A stretch of 34,833 nt of DNA, taken from contig JAJCYE010000114.1 of NCBI GenBank assembly GCA_029263075.1, positions 1 to 34,833 of the forward strand, given 5' to 3'. This stretch comes from Actinomycetes bacterium (GTDB taxonomy: Bacteria > Actinomycetota > CADDZG01 > JAHWKV01). Of this stretch, positions 10,000 through 18,365 are shown in pieces (position 1 is the stretch's first letter; each line of letters begins with the position of its first letter). The position numbers were made by a program, and so were the translations under genes. The notes under the pieces were generated by a model. The model searched no databases, was not told where the DNA came from, and was given only the letters and a program-made list of their open reading frames with translations.

Positions 10000-10240
10000 C
10001 TGGGCAGTCTTTCACGAATTTCGGCAGGCACAACTTCGTCGAACCGGCCCAACTCCGTACCCCGGACCAGCGGGCTAGGGCCCCCATTTGTGCACTTGGC
10101 GGACTGCCCCAGATGGCACGGGTCGAGATTCCCGAGCGGGCCGGGGCGGACGTTTGCGACAATGACATATGCGATGCCTCTGCGGGGCGTCCGGGTCGTA
10201 GACTTCGCCCGAGTCCATGATCATCACCGCGTCGGCCCAC

Positions 10241-10413
10241 GGGCTATCCGCCGGCCCCTTTGACGTTCCTAGGCCCGGCTATTTTGCAATCGGGGGTTAC
10301 CTACGGGAGCGGCTTGGCCGGGACCAGCCACTCATCGGCCCACTCGGTCATGGCGTCGACCACCCGGGCCAGCGCCTTGCCCTTTTCCGTCAGGTGGTAC
10401 TCAATTCGGACCG
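10241..10413. repeat. Direct repeat copy B (partial terminator + hxlR 3' end)
   Basis: Matches 8852-9021; copy B is contiguous with the intact hxlR gene. Confidence 0.92.
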
Positions 10414-10642
10414 GGGTTTCGGCGAAGACCTGCCGGGTGAGGATGCCCTCATCCTCCAGGTCCTTCAGCCGCTTGGAGAGGACCCGGTCGGTAATTCCGT
10501 CGATCGCCTGCCGGATCTCGCTGAACCTGGTGGCCCCGCCCAACATCGCCCTCACCACCGCGCCGGCCCACCGGCTCCCGATGATCTGTGCCGCCCGGTT
10601 GTAGGTCGGACAACTCGTTGGGCCACCTTCGGTTTCCGACAT
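10301..10642 (-). CDS. HxlR-family transcriptional regulator
   Basis: 113 aa; CPTYNRAAQIIGSRWAGAVVRAMLGGATRFSEIRQAIDGITDRVLSKRLKDLEDEGIL. Confidence 0.93.
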   Translation of the reverse strand: MSETEGGPTSCPTYNRAAQIIGSRWAGAVVRAMLGGATRFSEIRQAIDGITDRVLSKRLKDLEDEGILTRQVFAETPVRIEYHLTEKGKALARVVDAMTEWADEWLVPAKPLP

Positions 10643-10707
10643 CCGAGTTCCTTCTTGGAGACGCTGGCGTGCTCGGGAAGCACCTATTGAAAGGTTAGCT
10701 TCTCACC

Positions 10708-11259
10708 CTAGCCTAAGCCCGGTTCCGCGACCCCGAAAGCCGAGACCACCGAAGTGCGCCGCTCCGGGCGGACCGTTTCACGAACCGCCCCAAGCTGGGG
10801 GACGACGACCACCGGAACGATAGACCTCTTGAGCAGGTTGTCCGCCACGCTCCCAAGGAACCACCTGCCCAGCCCGTTGTGATGGCCGACGACTATCAAG
10901 TCGGCACCCCAGTCGGATGCCTCCTCAAGGATCTCATCGGGCGGGGAACCGAAACGCTGCTTGGTGCTGATCCTGGCTCCCGAACCCTCCAGGATCCTCA
11001 AGGTGATCTGGTGATCCCCGGGATCCGGCGAACTGTGGGCCCGGCTTCCCAGACCGCTCCACGGGCCGTCGCTGTGCAACTGGTACGGCCTGACGTTGAG
11101 GATCCTCACCCTTGAACCATCGGGCAACACGCGCTGCAGGAACTCGGCCGCTTCAAAAGGGGGGCTGCCCGGCTCCACCACCAGCAGCGCCCGGACCCCC
11201 GGTTGCGGGTCGGACGACGCCTTGTTCTGTTCTTCGTCGACGGCGTGTATCAACTTCAT
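10708..11259 (-). CDS. Universal stress protein family
   Basis: 183 aa; EILEEASDWGADLIVVGHHNGLGRWFLGSVADNLLKRSIVPVVVV. Confidence 0.88.
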   Translation of the reverse strand: MKLIHAVDEEQNKASSDPQPGVRALLVVEPGSPPFEAAEFLQRVLPDGSRVRILNVRPYQLHSDGPWSGLGSRAHSSPDPGDHQITLRILEGSGARISTKQRFGSPPDEILEEASDWGADLIVVGHHNGLGRWFLGSVADNLLKRSIVPVVVVPQLGAVRETVRPERRTSVVSAFGVAEPGLG

Positions 11260-11431
11260 CGGACCTCCTCAGACCGGACGGATCTCAGTTGTACTCCCTT
11301 GGAGCAACAAAAGAACGTGCCTTTCGGCCCCCAACTTGGGGGCCATATGGCCTGAACCGGCCATGGGAATCGACCCGACCCCAGCGGGCATTGGGATCCC
11401 CGGAAAACGGGTGCCCGCCTAGACTGGGGCC

Positions 11432-12151
11432 ATGCGCCTACTACTGGGAAGCGGAGGGTTCCGGACCCCCGACCGCAAGGACCTGCTGATTGAGCAGATG
11501 CGGTCGTTCTTTGGCCCGATCGACCGGCTACTGTTCGTTCCCTACGCCTTGGCCGATCACGACCGGTACCTCGAGGTGATGGCCGAAAGGGGGCTGCACG
11601 CCGGCCTTGAACTCCAGGGCATCCACCGGGAGCCCGACCCGGCGGTGGCCGTCCGGACCGCCGACGCGATCTACGTGGGCGGAGGAAACTCGTTCCGGCT
11701 GTTGCACGACCTGTACAAAAACAACCTCATCGAGGTCATCCGGGAACGGGTCCGGGATGGGATGCCCTACATGGGAGTCAGCGCCGGCACCAACATGGCC
11801 TGCCCCACCCTCATGACAACCAACGACATGCCCATCGTCCGGCCGCCCAGCTTTGAGGCTTTGGGCCTGATTCCCTATCAGATCAACCCCCACTACTTCT
11901 CCGGCGACACCTATGTGCCGGATGGCGAGGGATACCGGCAACACTTCGGGGAAACCCGCGACGATCGGATCCGCGAATACCACGAGATGAACAGCACCCC
12001 GGTTGTCGGACTGAGGGAGGGCAGCCTCATCCGAATCGAACATGACGGCCACCGGCTGATCGGGGCCGGAGCCCGGCTGTTCAGCAGGGGCCTGGCTCCC
12101 CAAGACATCGAGCCCGAAGAGTCGGTTTGGCCGTTCCCGCAGCGTCCTTAG
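11432..12151 (+). CDS. pepE: Dipeptidase E (peptidase S51)
   Basis: 239 aa; YVGGGNSFRLLHDLY, YMGVSAGTNMACPTLMTTNDMPIV, LGLIPYQINPHY. Confidence 0.9.
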   Translation: MRLLLGSGGFRTPDRKDLLIEQMRSFFGPIDRLLFVPYALADHDRYLEVMAERGLHAGLELQGIHREPDPAVAVRTADAIYVGGGNSFRLLHDLYKNNLIEVIRERVRDGMPYMGVSAGTNMACPTLMTTNDMPIVRPPSFEALGLIPYQINPHYFSGDTYVPDGEGYRQHFGETRDDRIREYHEMNSTPVVGLREGSLIRIEHDGHRLIGAGARLFSRGLAPQDIEPEESVWPFPQRP

Positions 12152-12328
12152 AATTCGAATAACTTTCTTGGTTCCCGGTGTCCCCCGCGCCGGTCGGCGA
12201 TGGTGTTCGACCTTTGAAAACTGCCAACCCGGTTGGCACACGTGCGTGCAGGTTTACTTCAAGTGATGTGAGGTGCAAATTTGAACCGAACCTCATCGAT
12301 CGACCACCACTCCAAGAAAAGTCCACTG

Positions 12329-12487
12329 ATGCGCTGCCCGACCTGCGAAACCCCGGCCAGCGCCGCTTCCCGATACTGCGGCTCATGCGGCTGCGACCTC
12401 TCACCCCAAAGCGAGTACTCCTGGCACGAAGACCGCATCGGTCTGTGGCCCCTGAGTTCCATCGGTTGGGAGACCGGAAGGGCCTGA
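12329..12487 (+). CDS. Small zinc-ribbon protein (putative)
   Basis: MRCPTCETPASAASRYCGSCGCDL: two CxxC pairs typical of zinc ribbons; short and otherwise unsupported. Confidence 0.35.
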   Translation: MRCPTCETPASAASRYCGSCGCDLSPQSEYSWHEDRIGLWPLSSIGWETGRA

Positions 12488-12568
12488 GTCCGCCGGCCTA
12501 CAGGAATCCATCGACCTCAAACCCACGCCCATCAGGTGACCGCCGCCCGCGGTGGGCATAATGGGACC

Positions 12569-13039
12569 GTGCGAATCTCAGCAAAGGTTGACTACGCAGT
12601 AAAGGCCATGGCCCAGTTGGCGGCCGACACCACCGGCCACCCCGTCAAAGCCGATCTCATCGCCCGATCCCAGACCATCCCCCTCAAGTTCCTTCTCGGC
12701 ATCCTCAACGAGCTAAAGAGAGCGCGGCTCGTCCGCAGCCACCGCGGGCTGGAGGGGGGATACGAGTTGGCTTCGCCGGCCTCCGACATCACCATCGCCG
12801 ACGTCATCCGAGCCATCGACGGTCCGCTGGCCACAGTCAGGGATACCAGCTTCAAAGACTTGGTATACGAGGGACCCGCCGAAGGGATGCTGGAAATCTG
12901 GATGGCGGTCCGGGCCAGCCTGCGGTCGGTGCTGGAGAGGGTGACGCTTGCGGACCTTGCTTCGGGCAACCTCCCCCCGGAGGTCAAGGCGCTGGCGGCC
13001 CAGTACGAGTCCGACGTTCGATTCACCTCAACGACTTAG
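12569..13039 (+). CDS. Rrf2-family transcriptional regulator
   Basis: VRISAKVDYAVKAMAQLAADTTGHPVKADLIARSQTIPLKFLLGILNELKRARLVRSHRGLEGGYELA; GTG start preferred over the 12536 call. Confidence 0.9.
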   Translation: MRISAKVDYAVKAMAQLAADTTGHPVKADLIARSQTIPLKFLLGILNELKRARLVRSHRGLEGGYELASPASDITIADVIRAIDGPLATVRDTSFKDLVYEGPAEGMLEIWMAVRASLRSVLERVTLADLASGNLPPEVKALAAQYESDVRFTSTT

Positions 13040-13284
13040 TAGCTGGGAGGCTCCATCTTGGGGTCGTCGCCCGTGCGGGCCTGACAAACCTTGCACTTGT
13101 TCTTAGACTTCGACTCGTACCACCGCTCCTCGGTCACCTTGATCTCGCCCTCGTATCCGCACACCGGAGTGTTGTTCCGGGGCGATAGCGCATGTTCCTC
13201 AAGGTCGGCGTCTCCCAGCTTCCAAAAGGACGGGACCCCGGGAATGCTCGGGGGAAGCTGGCGTCCCAGCATGTAGTCGGTCAC
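13036..13284 (-). CDS. Conserved small protein with Cys pair (hypothetical)
   Basis: 82 aa ORF, ...KNKCKVCQARTGDDPKMEPPSY; fits the gap between Rrf2 and tRNA-Lys. Confidence 0.6.
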   Translation of the reverse strand: MTDYMLGRQLPPSIPGVPSFWKLGDADLEEHALSPRNNTPVCGYEGEIKVTEERWYESKSKNKCKVCQARTGDDPKMEPPSY

Positions 13285-13342
13285 GGCCCCATGCTACTCC
13301 CGTGAGCGCTGGTGTCTATTCCGAATAAACTATGTACCGCTA

Positions 13343-13415
13343 GGGCCTCTAGCTCATCTGGTAGAGCATCGGACTTTTAATCCGAGTGTGCGGGGTTCGA
13401 GACCCCGGGGGCCCA
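13343..13415 (+). tRNA. tRNA-Lys (TTT)
   Basis: Cloverleaf GGGCCTC...CGGACTTTTAATCCG...CGGGGTTCGAGACCCCG-GGGGCCC; anticodon loop CTTTTAA. Confidence 0.96.
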
Positions 13416-13552
13416 CTTTTTCAGACTTCTATCAACAATTCTGCCCGTTCGTAGGGGCGGCGGAAGTCAACGGCGAAAAAGTCGCCTGCGGATTCGTCTG
13501 CTCGTTCGATCCAGGATCATCGCTGCCAACAATAGAGCCGATCCCTGAGGGA

Positions 13553-14236
13553 TCACCATGCGTGCAGGGACTTAGGCTTAGTTCCCGGTACTCCCGAGGC
13601 TGGCGGAGACACAGACCATCCCAATTCGACAAGAGCCTCCGCCGCTTCGGATTGAAAGGCTCGCGTAATGGCGCCAACCTGCGTTCGACGCCACCGAGTT
13701 CGGCCGGCTTCAACCGCCTGCTTCCATTCCGGTTCCGAGTCGAAAAGGCACTCGACGATGAGGAACTGAATGACATCCTCCAGGCAAGGTCGCAAACGGG
13801 AACCACCAACCGGAATATGGAGAGCCGACATCTCGTGAGGCTTGCGATGACCCGCTCGCGACAGGAGGTGCGACAGTGCGCCCCTGTGTGCATGAACTTG
13901 GATATGGGCACCCGGACACTTGTTGGCTCCCCGCAGGTAGTCGAACCGGATTAGCGGAGTCTTGTCCACCGTGGCTACCAATCCAAACGTCGAACTATCG
14001 ATAGCCAGCCAAGTGCCTTCGGAATCGAGTTGGCAGTGCAACCTCACCTGAAGCGATGCAAGGTGTTCGCCTCCGATGTAAAGACGAACTTCCGAATCAG
14101 GCCTTACCAGCACCCGCTTGTCGAGAACCTCCGCAATGGCACCGGGTGCGGAGGGCAGGGACCGTTGAAGGAGTTCGGTTAAATCGCTAGCGAAATCCTT
14201 CGCTTGCTCAATGAGTGGATCATTCGCCGTAGTCAC
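13553..14236 (-). CDS. Hypothetical protein of two-gene accessory module
   Basis: 227 aa ORF overlapping the upstream 153 aa ORF by 17 nt; segment FDYLRGANKCPGAHIQVHAHRG...LEDVIQFLIVECLF vaguely reminiscent of TumE/DUF6516-like proteins. Confidence 0.65.
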   Translation of the reverse strand: MTTANDPLIEQAKDFASDLTELLQRSLPSAPGAIAEVLDKRVLVRPDSEVRLYIGGEHLASLQVRLHCQLDSEGTWLAIDSSTFGLVATVDKTPLIRFDYLRGANKCPGAHIQVHAHRGALSHLLSRAGHRKPHEMSALHIPVGGSRLRPCLEDVIQFLIVECLFDSEPEWKQAVEAGRTRWRRTQVGAITRAFQSEAAEALVELGWSVSPPASGVPGTKPKSLHAW

Positions 14237-14681
14237 CGAGAAGGAAGCCTATATCTCGTAGATCCTGCCACGCTTCCCATTCGTATCCGACAAGGCTCCC
14301 GGCGCTCGCTCTCTCGGTCAGTTCTGTGAGCGAAATGCCGAGCCGACCCAACACCTCCTTGCGACGAAGTTCAAGTTCTTCGCGGGAAACCTCGACAACC
14401 CGACCGCTCGCCATTTTCTCAACCCTTGTCAAGACTGCTCTCCCATCCCGGAATCCTACCAATGTAATCGTCCCATTCAGAGATGCACTAAGTACTTCTT
14501 GAAGAGTGACAGGGGGGTATGACAGGAATGAGGTAAGAGCGGTTGTTCTACGGTCCTTCTGTTCGGCGGTCCTGAGGACCTTCCGCAAAAGCTCAAGATC
14601 GTAGGAGGCCAGGACTCTAGGTCGCTGAAGGAGGTCAATGCCTCTCAGGAATTGATCGATTGGGCGGAAAGACGGCCGCAA
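14220..14681 (-). CDS. Hypothetical protein, first gene of accessory module
   Basis: 153 aa ORF, helical C-terminal part REELELRRKEVLGRLGISLTELTERASAGSLVGYEWEAWQDLRDIGFLLG; translationally coupled to next ORF. Confidence 0.65.
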   Translation of the reverse strand: MRPSFRPIDQFLRGIDLLQRPRVLASYDLELLRKVLRTAEQKDRRTTALTSFLSYPPVTLQEVLSASLNGTITLVGFRDGRAVLTRVEKMASGRVVEVSREELELRRKEVLGRLGISLTELTERASAGSLVGYEWEAWQDLRDIGFLLGDYGE

Positions 14682-14837
14682 GCACTCTGATTCGTCTCAC
14701 CCGGCCTCGCCGGAGACGACCCGGGAGGATAGGCGCAACACCCGGCCTCGTGGTCGCCCTACATCAATGATTCGGGGTCTTCAGGCCGGACAGGATCACC
14801 GGCCAAACTGCGGATCGGCCCGCGGGTTGTCCCGCTC

Positions 14838-15809
14838 TCAGGCCACCCGGTCCGGGGGCGGATCACCCTTGAAGAAGGCCTCCAGATTGGCCACCGCCCG
14901 CATGCCCATTGCGATCCGGGTTTCGTTGGTGGCGCTCCCCAGATGGGGCAGCAGCACCACGTTGTCCATCCCGAGCAACTCGGGCGTCACCGCCGGCTCA
15001 CCCTCGTAGACGTCCAGCCCGGCGCCGGCGATGGTCCCGCCGGCAAGCGCCTGCACCAGCGCCGCCTCGTCCACCACGTCGCCCCGGGCGGTGTTGATCA
15101 GGAATGAACCGGGCTTCATCATTCGTAGCGTGTCCGGGTTCAGCAGGTGGCGGGTTTCGGGGGTCGACGGGCAGTGCAGCGAAACGAAGTCACTCGCCGC
15201 CAGAAGCTCCTCCAGGGTGCACAGCTCAGCACCTAGGTCCGCAATCTGGTCCTGCGGCACCGGCGTGCGGTTGAAGTAGAGAATCCGCATCCCGAACCCG
15301 TGGTGGGCACGCCTGGCCACCGCCTGTCCGATCCGGCCCAAGCCGACGATGCCGAGCGTCTTCCCGGTGACCTTGGTCCCCATCATGTGGGTGGGACGCC
15401 AACCGGACCAGTCCCCTGCTCTCAGGTGCCGTTCGCCCTCTCCCGCCCGCCGGGCGACCGAAAGCAGAAGGGTCATTGCCAGGTCGGCGGTGCAGTCGGT
15501 CAGGGCGCCGGGGGTGTTGGTCACTGCGATGCCGTTGGCCTTGGCGGCCGCGACGTCGATGTTGTTGTAGCCCACGCCAAAGTTAGCCACTATGCGGGTT
15601 CGCCGGGGGTCGGCGCCCAGAACCTCGGCGGTGACCTTGTCGGTCACGGTCGGAACAACCGCGTCGGCCGACCGAACGGCGCCCGCGAGTTCTTCCGCCG
15701 ACATCGCCACGTCATCGGCGTTCAGTTGGGTATCGAACAACGCGCTGAGCGCGTCCTCAACCGGCTTGGGCAGGCGGCGGGTAACCACCACCCGGGGACG
15801 ATCGGTCAA
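14838..15809 (-). CDS. D-2-hydroxyacid dehydrogenase (glyoxylate/hydroxypyruvate reductase type)
   Basis: 323 aa; GKTLGIVGLGRIGQAVARRA, FLINTARGDVVDEAALVQAL, GAGLDVYEGEP, LLPHLGSAT. Confidence 0.93.
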   Translation of the reverse strand: MTDRPRVVVTRRLPKPVEDALSALFDTQLNADDVAMSAEELAGAVRSADAVVPTVTDKVTAEVLGADPRRTRIVANFGVGYNNIDVAAAKANGIAVTNTPGALTDCTADLAMTLLLSVARRAGEGERHLRAGDWSGWRPTHMMGTKVTGKTLGIVGLGRIGQAVARRAHHGFGMRILYFNRTPVPQDQIADLGAELCTLEELLAASDFVSLHCPSTPETRHLLNPDTLRMMKPGSFLINTARGDVVDEAALVQALAGGTIAGAGLDVYEGEPAVTPELLGMDNVVLLPHLGSATNETRIAMGMRAVANLEAFFKGDPPPDRVA

Positions 15810-15813
15810 CTAA

Positions 15814-17019
15814 CTACCGGGTGGCTGCGGGGTTCTGCTGGTAGTAGGCGGTTGCGGCGCCCACACCCTTGCCGAACTCAACCTTGGCCCCGGCGTCGGC
15901 CATAGCCATTTCCACGCCGGCGAGAGCCCCCAGAACCATCAGGTCGTTCAGGTCTCCCAGGTGGCCGATGCGAAACAACTTCCCGGCCATCCTGGTCAGG
16001 CCCGCACCCAGCGCCAGGTTGTGACGCCTGAAGGCCAGATCGATGATCTCGGCGCCGTTGACCCCCTCGGGGACCATAACCGCAGTCACCGTGTCGGAGT
16101 TCCACTTCGGCTTACGGGCACAAACCTTCAGACCCCAGGCGTCGACGGCGCTCCGGACGCCCTCGGCCAGGCGGTGGTGCCGGGTAACAACATGCTCCAT
16201 GCCTTCTTCGAGAAGCATGTCCAAGGCCTCGCGGAGCCCAAACAGCAGCGACAGCGCCGGCGTGTAGGGGAAGTAGCCGCCCATGTTCGCTTTGGACATG
16301 TCCCGCAGATCGAAAAAGCACCGGTTGCAACCTGCGGTCTCCACCTTGGCCATAGCCTTTTGGCTTACGCAGATGATGCCCAAGCCGGCCGGCAGCATCA
16401 GGCCTTTCTGGGAACCGGTGATCGCCAAGTCCACGCCCCAGGCGTCCATGCGGAAGTCCAGGCTGCCGATTGAGCTCACCCCGTCCACGTAGAGCAACGC
16501 AGGGTGGCCGGCGGCGTCCATTGCCTGCCGCACGGCGGGGATGTCGCTGGTTACGCCGGTGGCGGTCTCGTTGTGGACGACCAGGACACCTTTGATCTCG
16601 TGGGCGGTGTCGGCCATGAGGGCCTGTTCGATCTGCTTGGGCGGAACACCGTCGCCCCACTCCACATCGATAACGTCGACCACCATTCCCTGGCGTTCGG
16701 CGCAGTTGATGAACAGGGTGCTGAACTGGCCGTTGCGGACCGCCAGCAAGCGATCGCCCGGTGACAGCGTGTTGACCAGCGCTGCCTCCCACCCGCCCGA
16801 ACCGGTTGCGGGGAAGATAAAGGGCCGGCCGTCGACGGTGTGGAATATTTTCTGCAGATCTTCGAGTAATGAGTGGGTCAACGCGGGGAACGCGGAGGAC
16901 CGGTGGTCCTCCATAGGGCGATCCATCGCACGCATCACGCGCTCGGGTATGTTCGTGGGCCCGGGGACAAACAGGAAGTGGCGGCCGGGCAGACCGCTCA
17001 GAGAATCGTGTTGGGACAT
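15814..17019 (-). CDS. Serine/alanine-glyoxylate aminotransferase family
   Basis: FLFVPGPTNIPERVMRAMDRPMEDHRSSAFPAL, VDGVSSIGSLDFRMDAWGVDLAITGSQKGLMLPAGLG; 4-nt gap to downstream dehydrogenase. Confidence 0.92.
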   Translation of the reverse strand: MSQHDSLSGLPGRHFLFVPGPTNIPERVMRAMDRPMEDHRSSAFPALTHSLLEDLQKIFHTVDGRPFIFPATGSGGWEAALVNTLSPGDRLLAVRNGQFSTLFINCAERQGMVVDVIDVEWGDGVPPKQIEQALMADTAHEIKGVLVVHNETATGVTSDIPAVRQAMDAAGHPALLYVDGVSSIGSLDFRMDAWGVDLAITGSQKGLMLPAGLGIICVSQKAMAKVETAGCNRCFFDLRDMSKANMGGYFPYTPALSLLFGLREALDMLLEEGMEHVVTRHHRLAEGVRSAVDAWGLKVCARKPKWNSDTVTAVMVPEGVNGAEIIDLAFRRHNLALGAGLTRMAGKLFRIGHLGDLNDLMVLGALAGVEMAMADAGAKVEFGKGVGAATAYYQQNPAATR

Positions 17020-17032
17020 GACCAAAGCATAT

Positions 17033-18316
17033 ATGCAAGATCAAGGACCGCTCCGAGAATTGCTTGTCGACCTCTATTGGGCCGGCGTCCATGCGGCCGC
17101 CCCGGGGCCGGCGCTGGCCGGCGTCCTGGCAGGAAAGCCGGCGCCGGGGGCCAGGCTGTGGATAGTGGCCTTGGGCAAGGCGGCCCGGCCGATGGCCGAG
17201 GCAGCGGTGGCCCATCTGGCGGACGCCGGACTACGGCCGGCCGGGGGCCTTGTCATAGCCCCTGAGGTTTCGGGGCCGGTAGCCGGCCTGCCGGCGGTAG
17301 CAGGAGATCACCCTTTCCCCGGCGCCTTGTCGCTGAAGGCGGCCAAGGCTCTGGGGGATCTCGCCGGACGCACCGACGAGGGAGACGAGGTGTGGGTCCT
17401 CCTGTCGGGCGGGGCCACGAGCCTGGCGGCCGCCCCGGTTCCCGGAGTTTCCCCCGAGGACCTCCAGGCGCTGTACCGGGGTCTTCTCAGCTCGGGCCTG
17501 GACATCAAGGCGATGAACACGGTCCGCAAACGGTTCAGCCGGTGGGGTGCCGGGCGGCTCGCCGTGGCTCTGGCTCCGGCCAAGGTCCGCACCTACATCG
17601 TGTCCGACGTAATCGGGGACGATGTCGCCGCCATCGGATCCGGACCCTGCGTGGCGGACGAGTCCCGAGCCTCAGACGTGCGTCACCTGCTGGCGGGGCT
17701 GGGCCGCACGGTGCCCGGATCCGTCGAAACCTACCTCGGTGGAGTCGAACAGGATCCCTCGCTGGAGACACCTAAGGCAGCGGACCCGGCCTTCCAAAAC
17801 GCCGATTGGCGAATCGTGGCCTCCAACCGGCTGACCCTCGATGCCGTGGCCGACCGGGCCCGGGAGCTCGGCCTGGAACCGAAAATCCTCCCGGAACCAC
17901 TCAGCGGCGAAGCGGCAGGCTGCGGCAAAGCCCTGGCGCTCGCCTTGATGGCCGAGCACCCGGCAACCTGCCTGATCGCAGGCGGAGAGACGGTGGTAAA
18001 GATCGATCCCGCCGGCGACGGACGGGGCGGCCGCTCTCAGGAGTTAGCGCTGGCGGCAGCCCGCGCCCTGTCGGGCTACCCGGGCGCAACCTTGCTTGCC
18101 GCCGGCACCGACGGCAGGGACGGACCCACCGATGCGGCCGGCGCGGTGGTGGATGGGGCCACCTGGGGCGAGATGGCGAAACAACGTCATCCGCAGCGGG
18201 ACTTGGACAACCACGATTCGAACCTCGCGCTGGGAAGCGTAGGAGCACTTCTGGTAACCGGCCTGACCGGAACCAACGTCATGGACGTGGTCATCGGTGT
18301 AGTTCCCGCCGGGTGA
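17033..18316 (+). CDS. Glycerate 2-kinase (GckA/TtuD, MOFRL family)
   Basis: Downstream part of the 16541 ORF; LWIVALGKAARPMAEAA, VLLSGGATSLAAAPVPGVS, LIAGGETVVKI...GRGGRSQELALAAA, AGTDGRDGPTDAAGAVVDG. Start uncertain (17018, 17033 or TTG 17060). Confidence 0.9.
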   Translation: MQDQGPLRELLVDLYWAGVHAAAPGPALAGVLAGKPAPGARLWIVALGKAARPMAEAAVAHLADAGLRPAGGLVIAPEVSGPVAGLPAVAGDHPFPGALSLKAAKALGDLAGRTDEGDEVWVLLSGGATSLAAAPVPGVSPEDLQALYRGLLSSGLDIKAMNTVRKRFSRWGAGRLAVALAPAKVRTYIVSDVIGDDVAAIGSGPCVADESRASDVRHLLAGLGRTVPGSVETYLGGVEQDPSLETPKAADPAFQNADWRIVASNRLTLDAVADRARELGLEPKILPEPLSGEAAGCGKALALALMAEHPATCLIAGGETVVKIDPAGDGRGGRSQELALAAARALSGYPGATLLAAGTDGRDGPTDAAGAVVDGATWGEMAKQRHPQRDLDNHDSNLALGSVGALLVTGLTGTNVMDVVIGVVPAG

Positions 18317-18365
18317 ACGAAGGTTTGCTTGCAGCCTGTCGGCCGACGCCATGGGTGCGCGGGCC

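Noticed and set aside
14698-14750. 12-bp direct repeat CACCCGGCCTCG (14698-14709 and 14739-14750) as att-like ends of the tRNA-Lys-proximal module
   Set aside because: Both copies lie on the same side of the module and do not match the tRNA 3' end; no integrase present
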